Origin: Bisporella sp. PMI_857
Lineage: Eukaryota; Ascomycota; Leotiomycetes; Helotiales; Helotiaceae
Assembly: GCA_021307315.1 (NCBI GenBank)
Contig: JAJSPD010000014.1
Coordinates: forward strand, 62,001-126,000
DNA: 64,000 bases
Reading direction: 5' to 3'
This document shows, one piece after another, positions 45,627 to 57,400 of the stretch. Each line of letters starts with the position of its first letter. Positions within the stretch are counted from its first letter, which is position 1. Both the position numbers and the translations under genes were made by a program. The notes under the pieces were generated by a model. It ran no database searches. It had not been told where the DNA came from and saw nothing but the letters and a program-made list of their open reading frames with translations.

Positions 45627-47933
45627 TTACTCATCGTCGTCAGAGGCAAAACCTGTCTCGGAATCTTCGTTGTCAGAGACGCCATCCGTCTCCTCATCGC
45701 TTCCTTGTGCTTTTGCCTTTTCCTCATCCAGCTTTCGTTTTCGCTCCTCCTCTCTCCTGCCTTCCTCAAGCATCTTTGCTTTCTCTTCTCTCTGCTTCCG
45801 CTGTCCCACGACAAATGCACCCAGAGGAGTCTTCTCCCATGCAAAATCCTTCAAGAAGCCATCTACACCTGCTCGATTATTAGGTGCAAAATCAACCTTT
45901 GACCTTTTCTCTTCAATGAATTTTCCGCTGGCTTCTAGTTTCTGAATAATTAAGAGTAGCATCGAGTTCACTTTGTTGTTCTTGTTTCCCAAGCTCTTTT
46001 TACCGGCATCTTTAAGCCATCTTTTAATCATTACTATAACAGGTAAGGCAAGTTCCGGGAATGCGATGCTCGTGGACCATAATACGAAGAACTCAGAAAG
46101 AAGCTCCACAACCTGCTCACCAACTCCATCTTGATAAACTCTTGTGCGAAGGTACGCCTTCTGAGCTTTGTAGTTGCATGCGAAATCAAATGCTTTCAAT
46201 GTGCTGGCCTTAGGCGGCTTCTTCATCTCTGCTGAACTGAGTACTTCAAGGAGGGCAGGTGCGAGTGGGATATATGTGCCAGTCGCACGAGATAGCCGGA
46301 GCAGAGACCGTATCATATGGAACCGGAGAGGGAAGTAAGTCGATGTAGGGATGAGGCGCATCGCACCAAGTGTGACCTGGACCGTAGGATATATTAATGG
46401 TCGAAGTTGTGACTCCTTGCCCATCTCGGCTTCCTTCAGAGGATTGCAGTGTTCGGATAGTACACATGACCAGAAATCAAGCGAGTGGACGTATTGCCAG
46501 TTGTAAACAGTTTTATACGATTCCTTCTGGTTATTGGTGATACTGCTTCTCAAATGGATGGCTAATTGGCGGATGAACGTGAAGCCAGTAGCATACCCGA
46601 CACCAGCATCAAGGCCCCATAGCTCAGCAGCTGAGTTCTTCGTCAGATTTATTCCTTGGATGGTGTGAATTGTGGTATTCCGGCTGCCTTTGATCAATCC
46701 TTGATACACTGTCTTCAGAACCGCTTCTCGTAGCCCGAGATCACCAATTACGGCCAGCCTTCGAACAACCAAGAATGCCGTTATCCGTGTAGCTTCAGTG
46801 CTAGAAGCGTCCGACCAGATATCTACAACAGTTTTTACGACGTCTTTCAGAACCTTCTTAAACGAGAGTAGGTACGGAAGAAGGGGTGCGATCGACGAGA
46901 GCGTGAGATTGAGGGTTGCGGCATCCGATAGAGAAGTGAGAAGGTGGTGGACTGATGATGTATGTGATTTGAGGAGTGGCGTAAGAGTTCTGAATTTCTT
47001 GGAGTCGGTAGCCACGCGGACTTTACCAACAGCTGTCTCCTTCACCGGAAGATGGTGATTAAGAACTTCCGGCACGTACTTGAGAGTTATAAGAAGTAGT
47101 TCGTGATAGACTTCGGGGCTCGATATTGTGTACTTATATTCCTTTCCTTCATCCTCATTAACATGAGCTGCTGCTCTAAAAGCAAGAACCACTTGTCGCA
47201 TGGCTCGTAGCGAATGCTGTTCTGACATAGCTTTCTTCCATTTTGATACCATTGCAGTTGTAACTTCGGAAGAATCTCCCTCCTCTTCCTCCTCAACCTC
47301 GGGCTCTTCAGATGCCTTCTTTTTAGATTTCTTTTGCTTTTTCTTTTTTGGCCCTTCATCATCGCTGCCGCTTAGGTCGTCCACTTCTGCGAGGTCCGCA
47401 TTCTCGTCGAAGTCCAATGCCTCAGGATCATTTTCTTTCAAGAATCTGTAGAACTCAGGGTCTTTTTTAGCTAGCGCATCCATAGCACTTTTGCTCATGC
47501 CTGTTTCATCCTCATCTTCGCTTCCATCCTCATTCTCGCTATCACTGAGGACAGGTGCTTCCTCAAAAGATGCTTCAGAAGAGTCATCATTATCGTCTTC
47601 CTCTGCCTCGACACGCTTTCTCTTCCCAAGTTTTTCAGTTCCGGAGGACTTGGTCATTTTCTCCACAGGCTTTTCTGGTATCTCGAAACCTCCTTGGAAG
47701 AAATCGTCCACATTCATCTTCCCAAACGGATCCTCCTTCGCAACCTTCTTAGGCGCGCCATCTTCCTCGGCAGCTTTTCCGGAGAATTCTGCATCTCTCG
47801 CATTCCGAGCTTGTCGCTTTTCCTTAATCTGCTGTCGCTGCTTGATCTTCGCGCCCGCTTTTCTTTTCTCAAGAGTATCTTTTAGGTGATTTTTCTCGAA
47901 TTTTCGAGTCGATTTCTTTGTTGATTTCGCCAT
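45627..47933 (-). CDS. NOC2: Nucleolar complex protein 2 (60S ribosome biogenesis)
   Basis: A single exon of 768 residues. The N-terminus is highly basic (MAKSTKKSTRKFEKNHLKD), followed by alternating acidic and Lys-rich stretches typical of nucleolar proteins. The conserved Noc2 core begins around residue 215 and includes ALRMASQ-like and helical repeat segments such as LLPYLLSFKKVLKDVVKTVVDIWSD, ELWGLDAGVGYATGFTFIRQLAI, NWQYVHSLDFWSCVLSEHCN and LIYPTVQVTLGAMRLIPTSTYFPLR. The C-terminus is an acidic, Glu/Lys-rich tail. Noc2 pairs with Noc1 and then Noc3 to carry pre-60S particles from nucleolus to nucleoplasm. The recognisable core and usual length make this a firm call. It is divergent from VPS28, with 273 bases between the start codons. 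Confidence 0.95.
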   Translation of the reverse strand: MAKSTKKSTRKFEKNHLKDTLEKRKAGAKIKQRQQIKEKRQARNARDAEFSGKAAEEDGAPKKVAKEDPFGKMNVDDFFQGGFEIPEKPVEKMTKSSGTEKLGKRKRVEAEEDDNDDSSEASFEEAPVLSDSENEDGSEDEDETGMSKSAMDALAKKDPEFYRFLKENDPEALDFDENADLAEVDDLSGSDDEGPKKKKQKKSKKKASEEPEVEEEEEGDSSEVTTAMVSKWKKAMSEQHSLRAMRQVVLAFRAAAHVNEDEGKEYKYTISSPEVYHELLLITLKYVPEVLNHHLPVKETAVGKVRVATDSKKFRTLTPLLKSHTSSVHHLLTSLSDAATLNLTLSSIAPLLPYLLSFKKVLKDVVKTVVDIWSDASSTEATRITAFLVVRRLAVIGDLGLREAVLKTVYQGLIKGSRNTTIHTIQGINLTKNSAAELWGLDAGVGYATGFTFIRQLAIHLRSSITNNQKESYKTVYNWQYVHSLDFWSCVLSEHCNPLKEAEMGKESQLRPLIYPTVQVTLGAMRLIPTSTYFPLRFHMIRSLLRLSRATGTYIPLAPALLEVLSSAEMKKPPKASTLKAFDFACNYKAQKAYLRTRVYQDGVGEQVVELLSEFFVLWSTSIAFPELALPVIVMIKRWLKDAGKKSLGNKNNKVNSMLLLIIQKLEASGKFIEEKRSKVDFAPNNRAGVDGFLKDFAWEKTPLGAFVVGQRKQREEKAKMLEEGRREEERKRKLDEEKAKAQGSDEETDGVSDNEDSETGFASDDDE

Positions 47934-48206
47934 TGGGACGTGGGGTGATTGATTATTAGTATCCTCGAAATCTGCTTCAAAAAATGATTCTGCGATCCCA
48001 GAACTTTTTTGATAATTTTGAGACTAATCGATAACGCCAAACCATTTAGAGCAGACCGCAGGCGGTGAGCGGGGCAGAATACCCCGCCATTCAATCATTC
48101 ACCAGGCAACATTTCCATTCTGAAGTCATTGCTCTAAGATCACTTATACGCGAAGAGAAGTTCCCAATGCGTTCAGAGTCAACAGCTCGGTGGTTCTTCT
48201 ACAATA

Positions 48207-49013
48207 ATGTATCAAGCGCAGCAGGCATACGCCCCTACTCCACACAGTTACATCCCAAACACAACTCTTTCTGCAACCATAAATCTCGATGAAGTTCGTG
48301 GCACTTAATCTTACTTTTTCTTCTTTAGACCCTAATGTAGTGCAGGAAGTTAAGCTTGCAGAAACCCGAGCAGAGCGAGATTTACAAGATTCTCTTGCCG
48401 AAGTGTTCAGCATCATCATCACACTCGACGAGCTAGAGAAAGCCTACCTGAAGGATGCGATACTCGAGAGCGACTATACAGAAATCTGCGACAGGTTGCT
48501 AAAGCAGTACAAAGCTATCTTGACAGATGACGCTGTATCAAGAGAGTTTGTGGACCTAGAGACGTTCAAAGGAGAATGGGACGTAAGTTATATTTCGCAC
48601 GTAGAGGTGCATTTGACTAAAGCCAATAGATGGAAGTACCTCGAGCCACAGAACGTATACGGATCGGCCTACCCAGCACAGTCACAGCGCCAACCCATAA
48701 CGCAGCTTCGACATCCGGTAGCAATATTAATGGCACGTTGATCTTAGAAGCTACACAAGAGTTTATCACGTTTTTAGATGCGCTGAAGCTTGGGTTTTTG
48801 GCTAAGGATCAATTACATCCGCTTCTATCAGAAGTTATACAGACAGTCAATAAGGTCACAGACAGGGATTTTGATGGCAGAGGGAAAATAATACAATGGT
48901 TGATTACGCTGAACCAAATGAAAGCCACTGAAGAATTGTCTGAGGATCAAGCTAGAGAGCTTGACCTGGATATGAATGCTGCATACCAGGGCTTTAAGTC
49001 TACATTGGCATAA
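48207..49013 (+). CDS. VPS28: ESCRT-I subunit Vps28
   Basis: Three exons, 48207-48293, 48346-48582 and 48630-49013, with 52- and 47-nt introns, give 235 residues. The start MYQAQQAYAPTPHSY is the usual fungal beginning, followed by INLDEEVKLAETRAERD. The N-terminal core with AEVFSIIITLDELEKAYLKD and a C-terminal four-helix domain (FITFLDALKLGFLAKDQLHP, ending DLDMNAAYQGFKSTLA) match Vps28. The protein joins Vps23 and Vps37 in ESCRT-I and its C-terminal domain links to ESCRT-II, sorting ubiquitinated cargo into multivesicular bodies. Short length and intact domains leave little doubt. Confidence 0.96.
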
Positions 49014-49373
49014 TGAGAATTTCGATGCAAAGTGAATACTAGACATAGCGTTGGCGTTTGTTTTATGGCCTATGCTAAACATACTGTATACAGAGAGATG
49101 CGACACATAGCTTTTGCAGCAGATAATAGCAAAATCTAAGGTAGTCCTACTACTCAACCTGTCACTTATCTTTGATCCTACTGGCATATCATACGCTACT
49201 TCCATGTTAGTGAGTTCGTTTGAAAGGCAAGTTGAACAAGATGAGCGGCGATATCCAGACTCAATCAAATAAGCACTGAGTCCTGTCAAATACTTCTCTC
49301 CATAATTCAAGCCTTCAGTTAAGATTGCTGTCTGGCGCCTAGCTCCGTTTAATTAAAGCTTTTGGATATACCT
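49014..49373. other. Convergent intergenic region between VPS28 and MDM12
   Basis: Presumably both 3' untranslated ends. Nothing else seen. Confidence 0.5.
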
Positions 49374-50588
49374 TTACACCAAAAATGTCCAAAAGCTTGG
49401 ATAAACAAACTCATCTTCAAAGATCCTCCTAACCTGCTCTAAGACAAACCTCTCCACCTTACCCACATTCTTCAGCACCTGCTTGCCCCCCTCCCTCTGG
49501 CCAATTTCGCTCTCAACTTTAATCTCATGCAATAGCCCCCCAATCTTCATGTGCCGATCCGGTGTATCCGTATCTGGTCCAATCGCTGCATACGCATCCT
49601 CCGGACTCAAAAAGCAAAAATGTGCTCTTTTTCTGATATATGCCAATACTGCCACCCCGTCAAAAGAGAGACCTGTAATATTGAGTTTCACGGGAATCCC
49701 CACGAAACTAGGCATGGGGTAATCGATGAGAATCTCCGTTGTGAGGGAGAGGCGCAGATCACCTGAGTAACGAACACGGAAGACGGTTTGCAAGTCTTCA
49801 ACTCTAGGCTCGCGAAAACGCCTCTCTGGGGAGGAGTGAGCGTCTGAGGCTGCTTCGGCTTTCGGACCTTCGGGGAGAGAGCCCTCACTTGTTTGGGGGC
49901 GGGTGGTAGATGTTGAAGGCGCGAGGGTGGAAACGCTAGCACGTTCGCGGAGGGCTTGGGCCGGGTCTGCAGTGGAGGGCGGCGAGATTGAGGAGCCACT
50001 TGTCGTATGCCGGTGTCCCCGTCCATTTGATGAAGGCAGAGTCGAATAGTCTGGCCAATTGGGGAAATGTGCTCCTGCTACCGCAGCCAGTGGTGTTTGT
50101 GTGCCGGATAATCCTGTTGCGAGATGTGAATGAAAGTAATTGAGATTTGAAGTCCCTCCCGGAATACCGGGTGTGCTAGCCCCGAGGAAGGGACTTCCAA
50201 GATCCCCGGTTGTTTGTATAGACCGAAGACCAGGCCGCGTATCGATATATGGAGGAGGATGTGCATTCTTCTGGCTACCCTGTGCTGTTCTTTCTATCCT
50301 ATCCATTCTTCTTTTCTCCCTCATCTCCTCTGCGCTGTCCACCTCATCTTCCTCAGTATCTTCCTCTGTCTCCTCATAGAAATCTGGCAAGGGATCGCAA
50401 ATGTCTTTGAGCTCGACCTGAGGTGGTTTAGATCCGAATTCAAAGGTATGTACCTTGACGCTCTTGATAAAACGTGGCAAAGTTATCGTCTGAAACTTTT
50501 CGTGAACGAAGTCACGGATTCGTTCCGCAAGAGCCTCTCCATCAGGTCCTGTTGTCAAAGTCTCCCAATTCAAATCGATGGACATCAC
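49374..50588 (-). CDS. MDM12: ERMES complex subunit Mdm12
   Basis: A single exon of 404 residues starting [11 protein letters not shown] (a second Met follows immediately and may be the true start). The N-terminal part of the SMP lipid-binding domain is recognisable ([41 protein letters not shown]). It is split by a long low-complexity insertion of about 180 residues (acidic, then Ser/Thr/Pro-rich), as usual in filamentous fungi. The domain resumes with [22 protein letters not shown] and ends with [20 protein letters not shown]. Mdm12 bridges Mmm1 in the ER to Mdm34/Mdm10 in the mitochondrial outer membrane and moves phospholipids between the two. Firm assignment. Confidence 0.96.
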   Translation of the reverse strand: MMSIDLNWETLTTGPDGEALAERIRDFVHEKFQTITLPRFIKSVKVHTFEFGSKPPQVELKDICDPLPDFYEETEEDTEEDEVDSAEEMREKRRMDRIERTAQGSQKNAHPPPYIDTRPGLRSIQTTGDLGSPFLGASTPGIPGGTSNLNYFHSHLATGLSGTQTPLAAVAGAHFPNWPDYSTLPSSNGRGHRHTTSGSSISPPSTADPAQALRERASVSTLAPSTSTTRPQTSEGSLPEGPKAEAASDAHSSPERRFREPRVEDLQTVFRVRYSGDLRLSLTTEILIDYPMPSFVGIPVKLNITGLSFDGVAVLAYIRKRAHFCFLSPEDAYAAIGPDTDTPDRHMKIGGLLHEIKVESEIGQREGGKQVLKNVGKVERFVLEQVRRIFEDEFVYPSFWTFLV

Positions 50589-53500
50589 GATGAGGCGGAT
50601 CAGCTGACCAAGCGTTTATAGTCCCAACGCTAGCAGTGGGTTCCTTCCTACCGTCTCATTCCGAGGATGCCAAACCTAGATCAATGCTTTGAATGTGGTG
50701 ATCAGAGTCGAGAAGTATTGTAATTCAGAAGTAGGTTTCTAAAGTGCCAGAAGAGTTGTTGATGAAATAAGGTTTTTCGGTTACAAAACAGGACAAAGTT
50801 CGATATGTGCCCTTAACCTTAGTTTTACTTCCTTTCACTCGACAGAAGTAGAGCAATTAGAGATACTATCTAGATTTGGATTCACTTCTTGTACATTAGC
50901 AGGGAATAGTGCTCCTTGGCTCGGATTTCGCCCCCAAATTTGACTAGTCACGTGAAGCCAGGTCCTCCAGCAGTCCCTGCCTCAGAATACTACAGAGCAA
51001 GCGCGCGGCAGGAATGTCGGCGTTTTCAAAACCCAGCGCGGCAAACTACATACATAATCCTGAGGTCTCCCATTTCTTTTCTCTATTCTTCTCACATACG
51101 ACGTCTTCTTGTCACCTTGCTCCTACACTCAACCAGACATGGTCGTCATTCACCTCAAGCAGTAAGCTTTTGGGGAAAGGACAAATCTGGCGACAAACCA
51201 TTCTCTTTCAATCGTTATCAGGCGATCAGCTCTTACGATCATGTCAAAGCATCCCGTTCCCCTCGTCGTCTCTATCTTTCCCCAAGATATATCTTGGACA
51301 ACCCCTGCAATGCTTCCTTTAGGGTTTGAACACACTTATGCCGACCCTCATCACATCCAGAACGCCGACCCAAATCTCCGGAGGCTCAGGTGCTTTCTGC
51401 AAATAGGAGTCAACCAAATCCTGGTATGAGTATTATCGAGTTATCTGAAGTGCCTCACCTAATCCCCGCTATACAGATCGATCAATGAAACTGATATCTC
51501 ACAGCTTACCAAAAGATCGATTATATTCCGCATCTAGTGTCACAGCATTAAACCTTGCAGAGACCGTGCAACATATTCATGCAACTCAGAACGGCATCCT
51601 TTTGATCAATTTCAAGGGTTGACCACACAGAATGGGAGCATGCGCAATCCAGTCCATGTTCTGTTCGCATTACATCTCCTTCTGCATTTCTGCTCTCGAT
51701 CAGCTTTAGAAATACGTCATAGGAAGGGTTTGTCCTACCTCTCCTTTTGTTCAGATACAAGCTGTATCATAGTCTTGCTGCAAGTTCGATTCTCTCTTCG
51801 ATGTCACGGAGCTTCTTACTTTCCTGCCCCAATAATGAGTATCACAAGTTGTGATACTCATCTGCCCTTCATTGTTTATTTTCCACAGAAATATTGTTGC
51901 CATATCTTCAGAAGATATTTTAAGGTTCGGAGTGTTTCCTGTGCTGCGCATCTTCTGGTTACAGCTTGCGTGAATAAAAGTTTTGCCTCAAGCGTCGCGA
52001 TTCTTTCAAAGCGGCAGCACTTCCACAAATAAAAAGACTTGAAAATTTAAATTAAATTAAAGAGAATTGCTATTTTTAGGCATCACGAATGGCGAATTTC
52101 GCTTTTCATAAGTTGGGAGGATGTGCGGCACGAGCTGCTGACTTGTCATCAGTCTGTTATGTCTTAAGTCGTATTGCGGATTTACCGCAATCGTTAGAGA
52201 GACGGCTTACCTAAACCGACACCAGTCAAGTCTAGGCAGCAGTGTACTTCAGATGTGCGTAGAAGATCCTTCCGTGTCCCACAGGGATGGGGCAGTTTTG
52301 CCATCAATATAGGTCGGGAGGGATAGGGTCTCTCTCTTTTCTTTGAGCAGGGGGTTCATATGTTGGTCTCCAGGCTCCGTCAACCTAGGCTAAAGCACTA
52401 AGTGGTGTGATTATCTATGAGTTCCCGTGCGGCTACGCGAATGACAGCTCTCAATGGTAACGGATTCTAAAAGCGGAACTCCCGTTGAAGCGTAAGGAAG
52501 TATGTTAGATCTTCGATTCACCACCATCTTGTGATTGACCAGGAGGGCTCTTGAATTGTCATTATATTCTGAGTCAGATGATGTGTATGCAGAAGTTTGC
52601 AGCCTCTCGAAGCATATCGCTAAGCATAGGGTATGCTTACAGAATCGATGATACAATTTGGTGATTCGGGCCGTCATTATCATCCAGCATCAAGACTTTA
52701 GATGCTCCAATGCTTGTACTCTTGAATTCATTACACAGAGTCGCAAAGCAATGACACGACTAGTTTGGCCACGTCACGTGAGAGCTGAAATGGCTGAAGA
52801 TGGTCGCTGTTCTTCCAACTACGCTAGATTCCCAAGCGCTTAAGTTGGAATTTTAGGCACTGCTTGCAGCTTTATGCTTCCGCTGTGCTTAATATAGCCC
52901 TATTGGTAGTAGTCACATTGGCATAGTCGCAGATTCAACCACTAGTTCGTGCTGGAGCGCAAAGGACCGGTCCGCGATAGTTCCACAACAAGTTGCAACC
53001 TGTTAGATGAAGCATAAACACCATTTTTTCTTCTGCTAAGCGCCTGTATCTTTCCTGATATAGATACATAGCCGGAGAATACACGCATAGCACCTTTCAA
53101 TCCTCGGAAGGAGCGAATCCCAACAATAAACGCGAGTCAAGCTAATATTGTGTGGCCAACCTCTGTGCTTTGCCCAGCCTTTGACCAACCACGCGGACGA
53201 AGGCTTTTTTTTGGTTGGCAGAGATTCCTTCTCCGGGAATTTGATCCGTAGCTCGGAAAGCTCTTTCACCAATATCTGGCACGACTACAATGACTAAATC
53301 ACAAATTCTGCCTAGACACCTGCGGAGTCCGTCACAGCACGATCCCGTGAGATATTTGCTTTAGCAGATAACTCTTCCCTTGGTCAGAAAAGCTATTTGA
53401 AGCAGTCCAATCACATGATAGAGTAGCTCTGCGGATTGTGCATAACAAGCAAGGATTATCGCGAACCCTGATATCCAACGACAGCTTTCTTGATCCTTCT

Positions 53501-54282
53501 AGCTTCTCGAAAACCAAATACCCTTTGGGGGGGCGTTGTTATCTTCTGGTATACAAATTATCAACCGGTTAGCAATGTCGTGAGGGTATTCGAGGCAGTG
53601 ATTCAAGGCCAGCTCAAGACGGGAAGGCCCGTCTTTCACGTGCCTACGGCAGTGATTGAAGTGGCTGACGGGAGACGAAACACTCATAACGACCCTTGCC
53701 GTTTCGGACATTATTGCCACTAATATATCTTGACTGTCGTTTCAATTCCATCCGTTCCAGACTTGACGGTTCGGATGCAGCTTTAGTGTGAAGTGATTGT
53801 TGGTGCCCAAAGGTGCAGGTCACTTTTATTGTGCACTCGAAAAATATCATGGGCTTCGTATTTGGAGAAGTTTATGCTGTGCAACTTTACTCTTTTATGG
53901 TCACAGGTGTAAGGAGAAAGCTGCACTGTGACAGTTTTTGATCTGGCTGATATTGTGAATGAGACAGGTCCGCATATTACACAAAACAGATCCCTGTATC
54001 CACCCTACAAGACTACAGCCTCCACCTCTAGACTCCATCTAATGAAATAATCCACAGCTCCACCAATCAGAACATGAAATGCACCCAAGATCGTACACTA
54101 TTCAAGCATTCGCTAACCGTTTCCCGGTCTCTAAGTCCCATCATTGACCAACTCCAGGTAGCAGTTATGCAGAGCAAGGGACCAGGTGGCATAGTCCTTC
54201 TCGTGCGGAATGCGATGAACACTGCTCCAATGAGGTGAGAACTTTGACAACAAAGATCCACGGGCCTACTTACGAATCGGCT
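50589..54282. other. Gene-poor tract of 3.7 kb
   Basis: No frame longer than 137 codons and none recognisable. A leader-like stretch with an ATG at 51139 opens a short frame that runs 8 codons before a stop (or a donor GTAAGC). A perfect 27-base palindrome lies at 51835-51861. The rest shows mixed composition without repeats that I can recognise. Long 5' regions, undetected short genes or decayed sequence are all possible. Confidence 0.4.
51835..51861. repeat. Perfect 27-base palindrome
   Basis: Thirteen-base arms (ATGAGTATCACAA and its complement) flank a single G. It could form a cruciform or RNA hairpin or bind a dimeric protein. No gene is adjacent. Confidence 0.9.
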
Positions 54283-54450
54283 TTAATTCTGATGTCCGGG
54301 GCAATAATCATCCACCGCAGGAGCATTAGCATCCCTAACACCAACTGGGCATTTCTTTGAGGGATTCGCCATCTTTCTGCCGCACTGAACGATTTCAGAA
54401 ACCACCGTGTCGCCACAGTATGTGTAGAAGGTATGCCATCTAGTACACAT
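54283..54450 (-). CDS. Possible small cysteine-containing fungal protein
   Basis: A 55-residue frame starting MCTRWHTFYTYCGDT, with Cys at positions 2, 12, 23, 34 and 49, the last in VDDYCPGH. The start (Met-Cys), the TYCGDT part and the terminal DYCP-x-H are reminiscent of a very common group of short fungal hypothetical proteins with a presumed metal-binding Cys pattern. No function is known for them to my knowledge. It may be one exon of a slightly longer gene; the frame extends 13 codons upstream to another Met at 54489. Confidence 0.4.
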   Translation of the reverse strand: MCTRWHTFYTYCGDTVVSEIVQCGRKMANPSKKCPVGVRDANAPAVDDYCPGHQN

Positions 54451-57400
54451 TTTTACGGATATTCTTGGCTGTCTAAAAGACCTATGCAAGTGTGAGCTAT
54501 GTGATGTCCAAAACGAATGTGGAAACGCGATACTTCTGGTATCGATGATGGTAGACCTTAATACTATAGTTTGACTTACTTCGTACAGTTCTAAGAAGTG
54601 AAAGTCGTGGAACTTGTTCGAAGCGGGAGATATTGGGGAGTTGCAGGCAGAAGAGATTGAGTCTTAGGAGTCTGAGTTCTCAATTCATAGGCGACGGCAG
54701 CTTGCTTTATAGATAGTCACACATTCCCGACAGTATGGTTCAGTTATGTTGTCCGCTTAGATCAAGCAGGTGTTGTTTGCCATATGTTAGCAAGAGGAGG
54801 TAGTCCCGAGTAGCAGCTACGCCCGTCCTCGAGCGACTTTTGTTGGTCGTTTGCTACCCGTATGTATGCGATGGGACTTCGAGTTGGGCTTTCGCCTCCA
54901 GCCATTGAAAGGTTCACACCAGACTGCTCCAATCTTTTCCAACAGGATCCGGTTATCCACAACTTGATCGTTGGCTGAAGGATGAGATTATACAAAATGA
55001 AATGACGATCGCGGCGCAGGGAGGGTTAGAAAAAAACAATTCAAAAAATGCTGACAAGGTTGACTGATGTGATTTAGACGTTCACATGGGCACCTCCAAG
55101 TCGGCCTATAGGATGGCGCAGTAGGACAACTCGCGGTCGTTGTCCGGCAAGGAGGCAAGGTGCAAAACCAACCTTAGAGAAATTCCTTCGACCTTTTCTT
55201 CAAGCCGTGTACACACAGAGACTAGGCCCGCTATCTTGCGTATCTTAAGCTCCGTCGCTCCACCTCCACTTTTAACCCTTGACAGCTCGTACAAGGGTTA
55301 GGAGTAGCGTAAGATTCTGACGGTAGTGGATCAGACCAATGAAAGGCTCCAATCCGATTCGACTCGCGGCTCACAACAGGACGACGCACTGGCCTAGCCA
55401 TGTGCCATACTTTGTGTGATTCTATTTCATTCTGCTTGATCGTGGTGACATATTTCTTTAACTATAGCTTCACACAATAAATGTATTATATCGTGCTTCA
55501 TTCAGCCGTCCTCCATATGTTGAGTACTTGGTCGAAAACGCCTGCTGCGAGCCACTTCTACCGCAGCTTAGCCTCATGGGCGCATATGATTCTAATCAGC
55601 TGCGAGGCGCATGCGATATAGGATCAAGTTCCCCCAATCTTCAACTCACATCAACCATTGGATAGTCGAAGCCTTCGCCAGCGCGTTTACCGCGTCAATT
55701 ATAGTCCTCAACAACAAAGTTTTTCCTCGAGTCCTTTCAGCATTTGCCATTTTGTGGCACTCTACCCTACAGCTTGGTCGATCCTCTTCCGCAAGTAACG
55801 GACATTAAATTTGTGATGTCTCCATCGCCATTCCGCAGCTTAATTGGCATACCAGTTTAACCCTCCCTGCATGCACTGTTGCGGCGGCACTTCAATACGT
55901 TGCCTATTGCATCTCTTGGAACAAGCTAGTTGAATGGATATTGAAGATTTATCTTTTATGAGTGGAATGCGATCCTTGCGCTACTGCACTAGTCGACTCT
56001 GAGGCATCTTCTCTGGATAAGCGTAAGTTAGCACTAATGCAGCTCTCCTTCCCGTACCTGCTTACAGACAGCGGGGCTACATATCAAGCCAAGTTTGTGA
56101 TAAGTTGTCTGGAGATGTGTCCTTGACGGCAGCCCACTCACTATTGGGGATGAAATACACTCGCTGCTTGTCATATGAACCGATCACAAGTTACAGCCCG
56201 TAAGTACTTAGAGTATATGAGATTCAATTGTATGGGACACTCCGCTCATGTCCACCCGTCGCTGCAACGCTCCCAGGATCAGGGGGACTCCCTTGCTTTC
56301 GAACCCCAATGAATGAGCAAAATGACCCGTTCAAGCAATTAAAGAATGTTCTTCGATGGAGCACCAAGTCCTTCTTCTGCAGGCCCCCGATGACTTGTTG
56401 TTGCACGGGTTGTCGCGCATCTCTGCAAGCGTATAACTAAGCAGGAATAACGTTTTACTCCAGGTCTTACTCAGATGAGCAAGCGTTTGATCCCCTTTTT
56501 GACGAATTATAAATCGACCATCCCGAGTTGATTAATCAAACGCAAATGTGAAAAGTGATAAAGATGATGATGTCCGATCTCCTCGACTAAGGGCAGGAAT
56601 TATGGGGGTTATGTTAAGCGCCATAGGCCTGTGGTACAGGGGCATTTACTGACAAGACCCCCCTGAGACACGCGTCAAAATCGGCAAAACCGGGATCTAA
56701 GGAGTGCGATATATCACTGGAACTACCATAGGCATAAAATTCAGAGACGACATATTAAGCCTCACTTGCTGTACGGTTAATAATTGATGGGCCTGGTTTC
56801 AGCTCCAGGTTGGAAGCAGATCATTAAGTCAACGGCTGCTGTCTTGGACAGTACTAGACTACAGTTCCGAGTACTCTTACTGGGATTCTTAACTCTCCGC
56901 CGAGTTGATGATACTACCCTACTTCCGACCAGGCGGCGCATTCTCCGATTATAAAGCCAGCCATTTTAGGAAGGGGACATTTGTGGTGACTCAAAAGTTC
57001 CTGTGCATCTTTCTCGCAGCTTGCACTCAAAACAGAGATGGATTCATTGGTGGTGTCAACCAAGGTACACACCCGTCAGTGATGGCGGGACACAGCTGCG
57101 GCAGCGACTTCAACGGCTGCGGTGTTCACGATTCGGTACTTACTCGTATCGGTGATTGTATCACCTATGCGGTGACACTGCTTGTAGAACAAACCTCAGC
57201 CAAATTTCCGTGTAAGAACGCACACGAGATGGAGAGCCCCGGTCAGGCATTTCATTTGAGATTAGACGCATAGACGCAGGTCCGCCGCACGAGTTCAGGC
57301 GGCCGTTGATGCGGCCTTGTCGAGGCGGAAGGATAATCCTCTTCCAGCCTCCAACACCTTGCGAGGATATAAATACATGACCTATGACTGCGGTGAGAAA

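Noticed and set aside
51139..51426. Possible start of a gene with leader and donor-like GTAAGC
   Set aside because: A vague likeness of the following peptide to a lunapark-type N-terminus was considered, but no continuation or conserved core could be found.
56905..57273. Plus-strand open frame of 122 codons with several Cys
   Set aside because: No signal peptide and no homology recognised. Codon use looks random.
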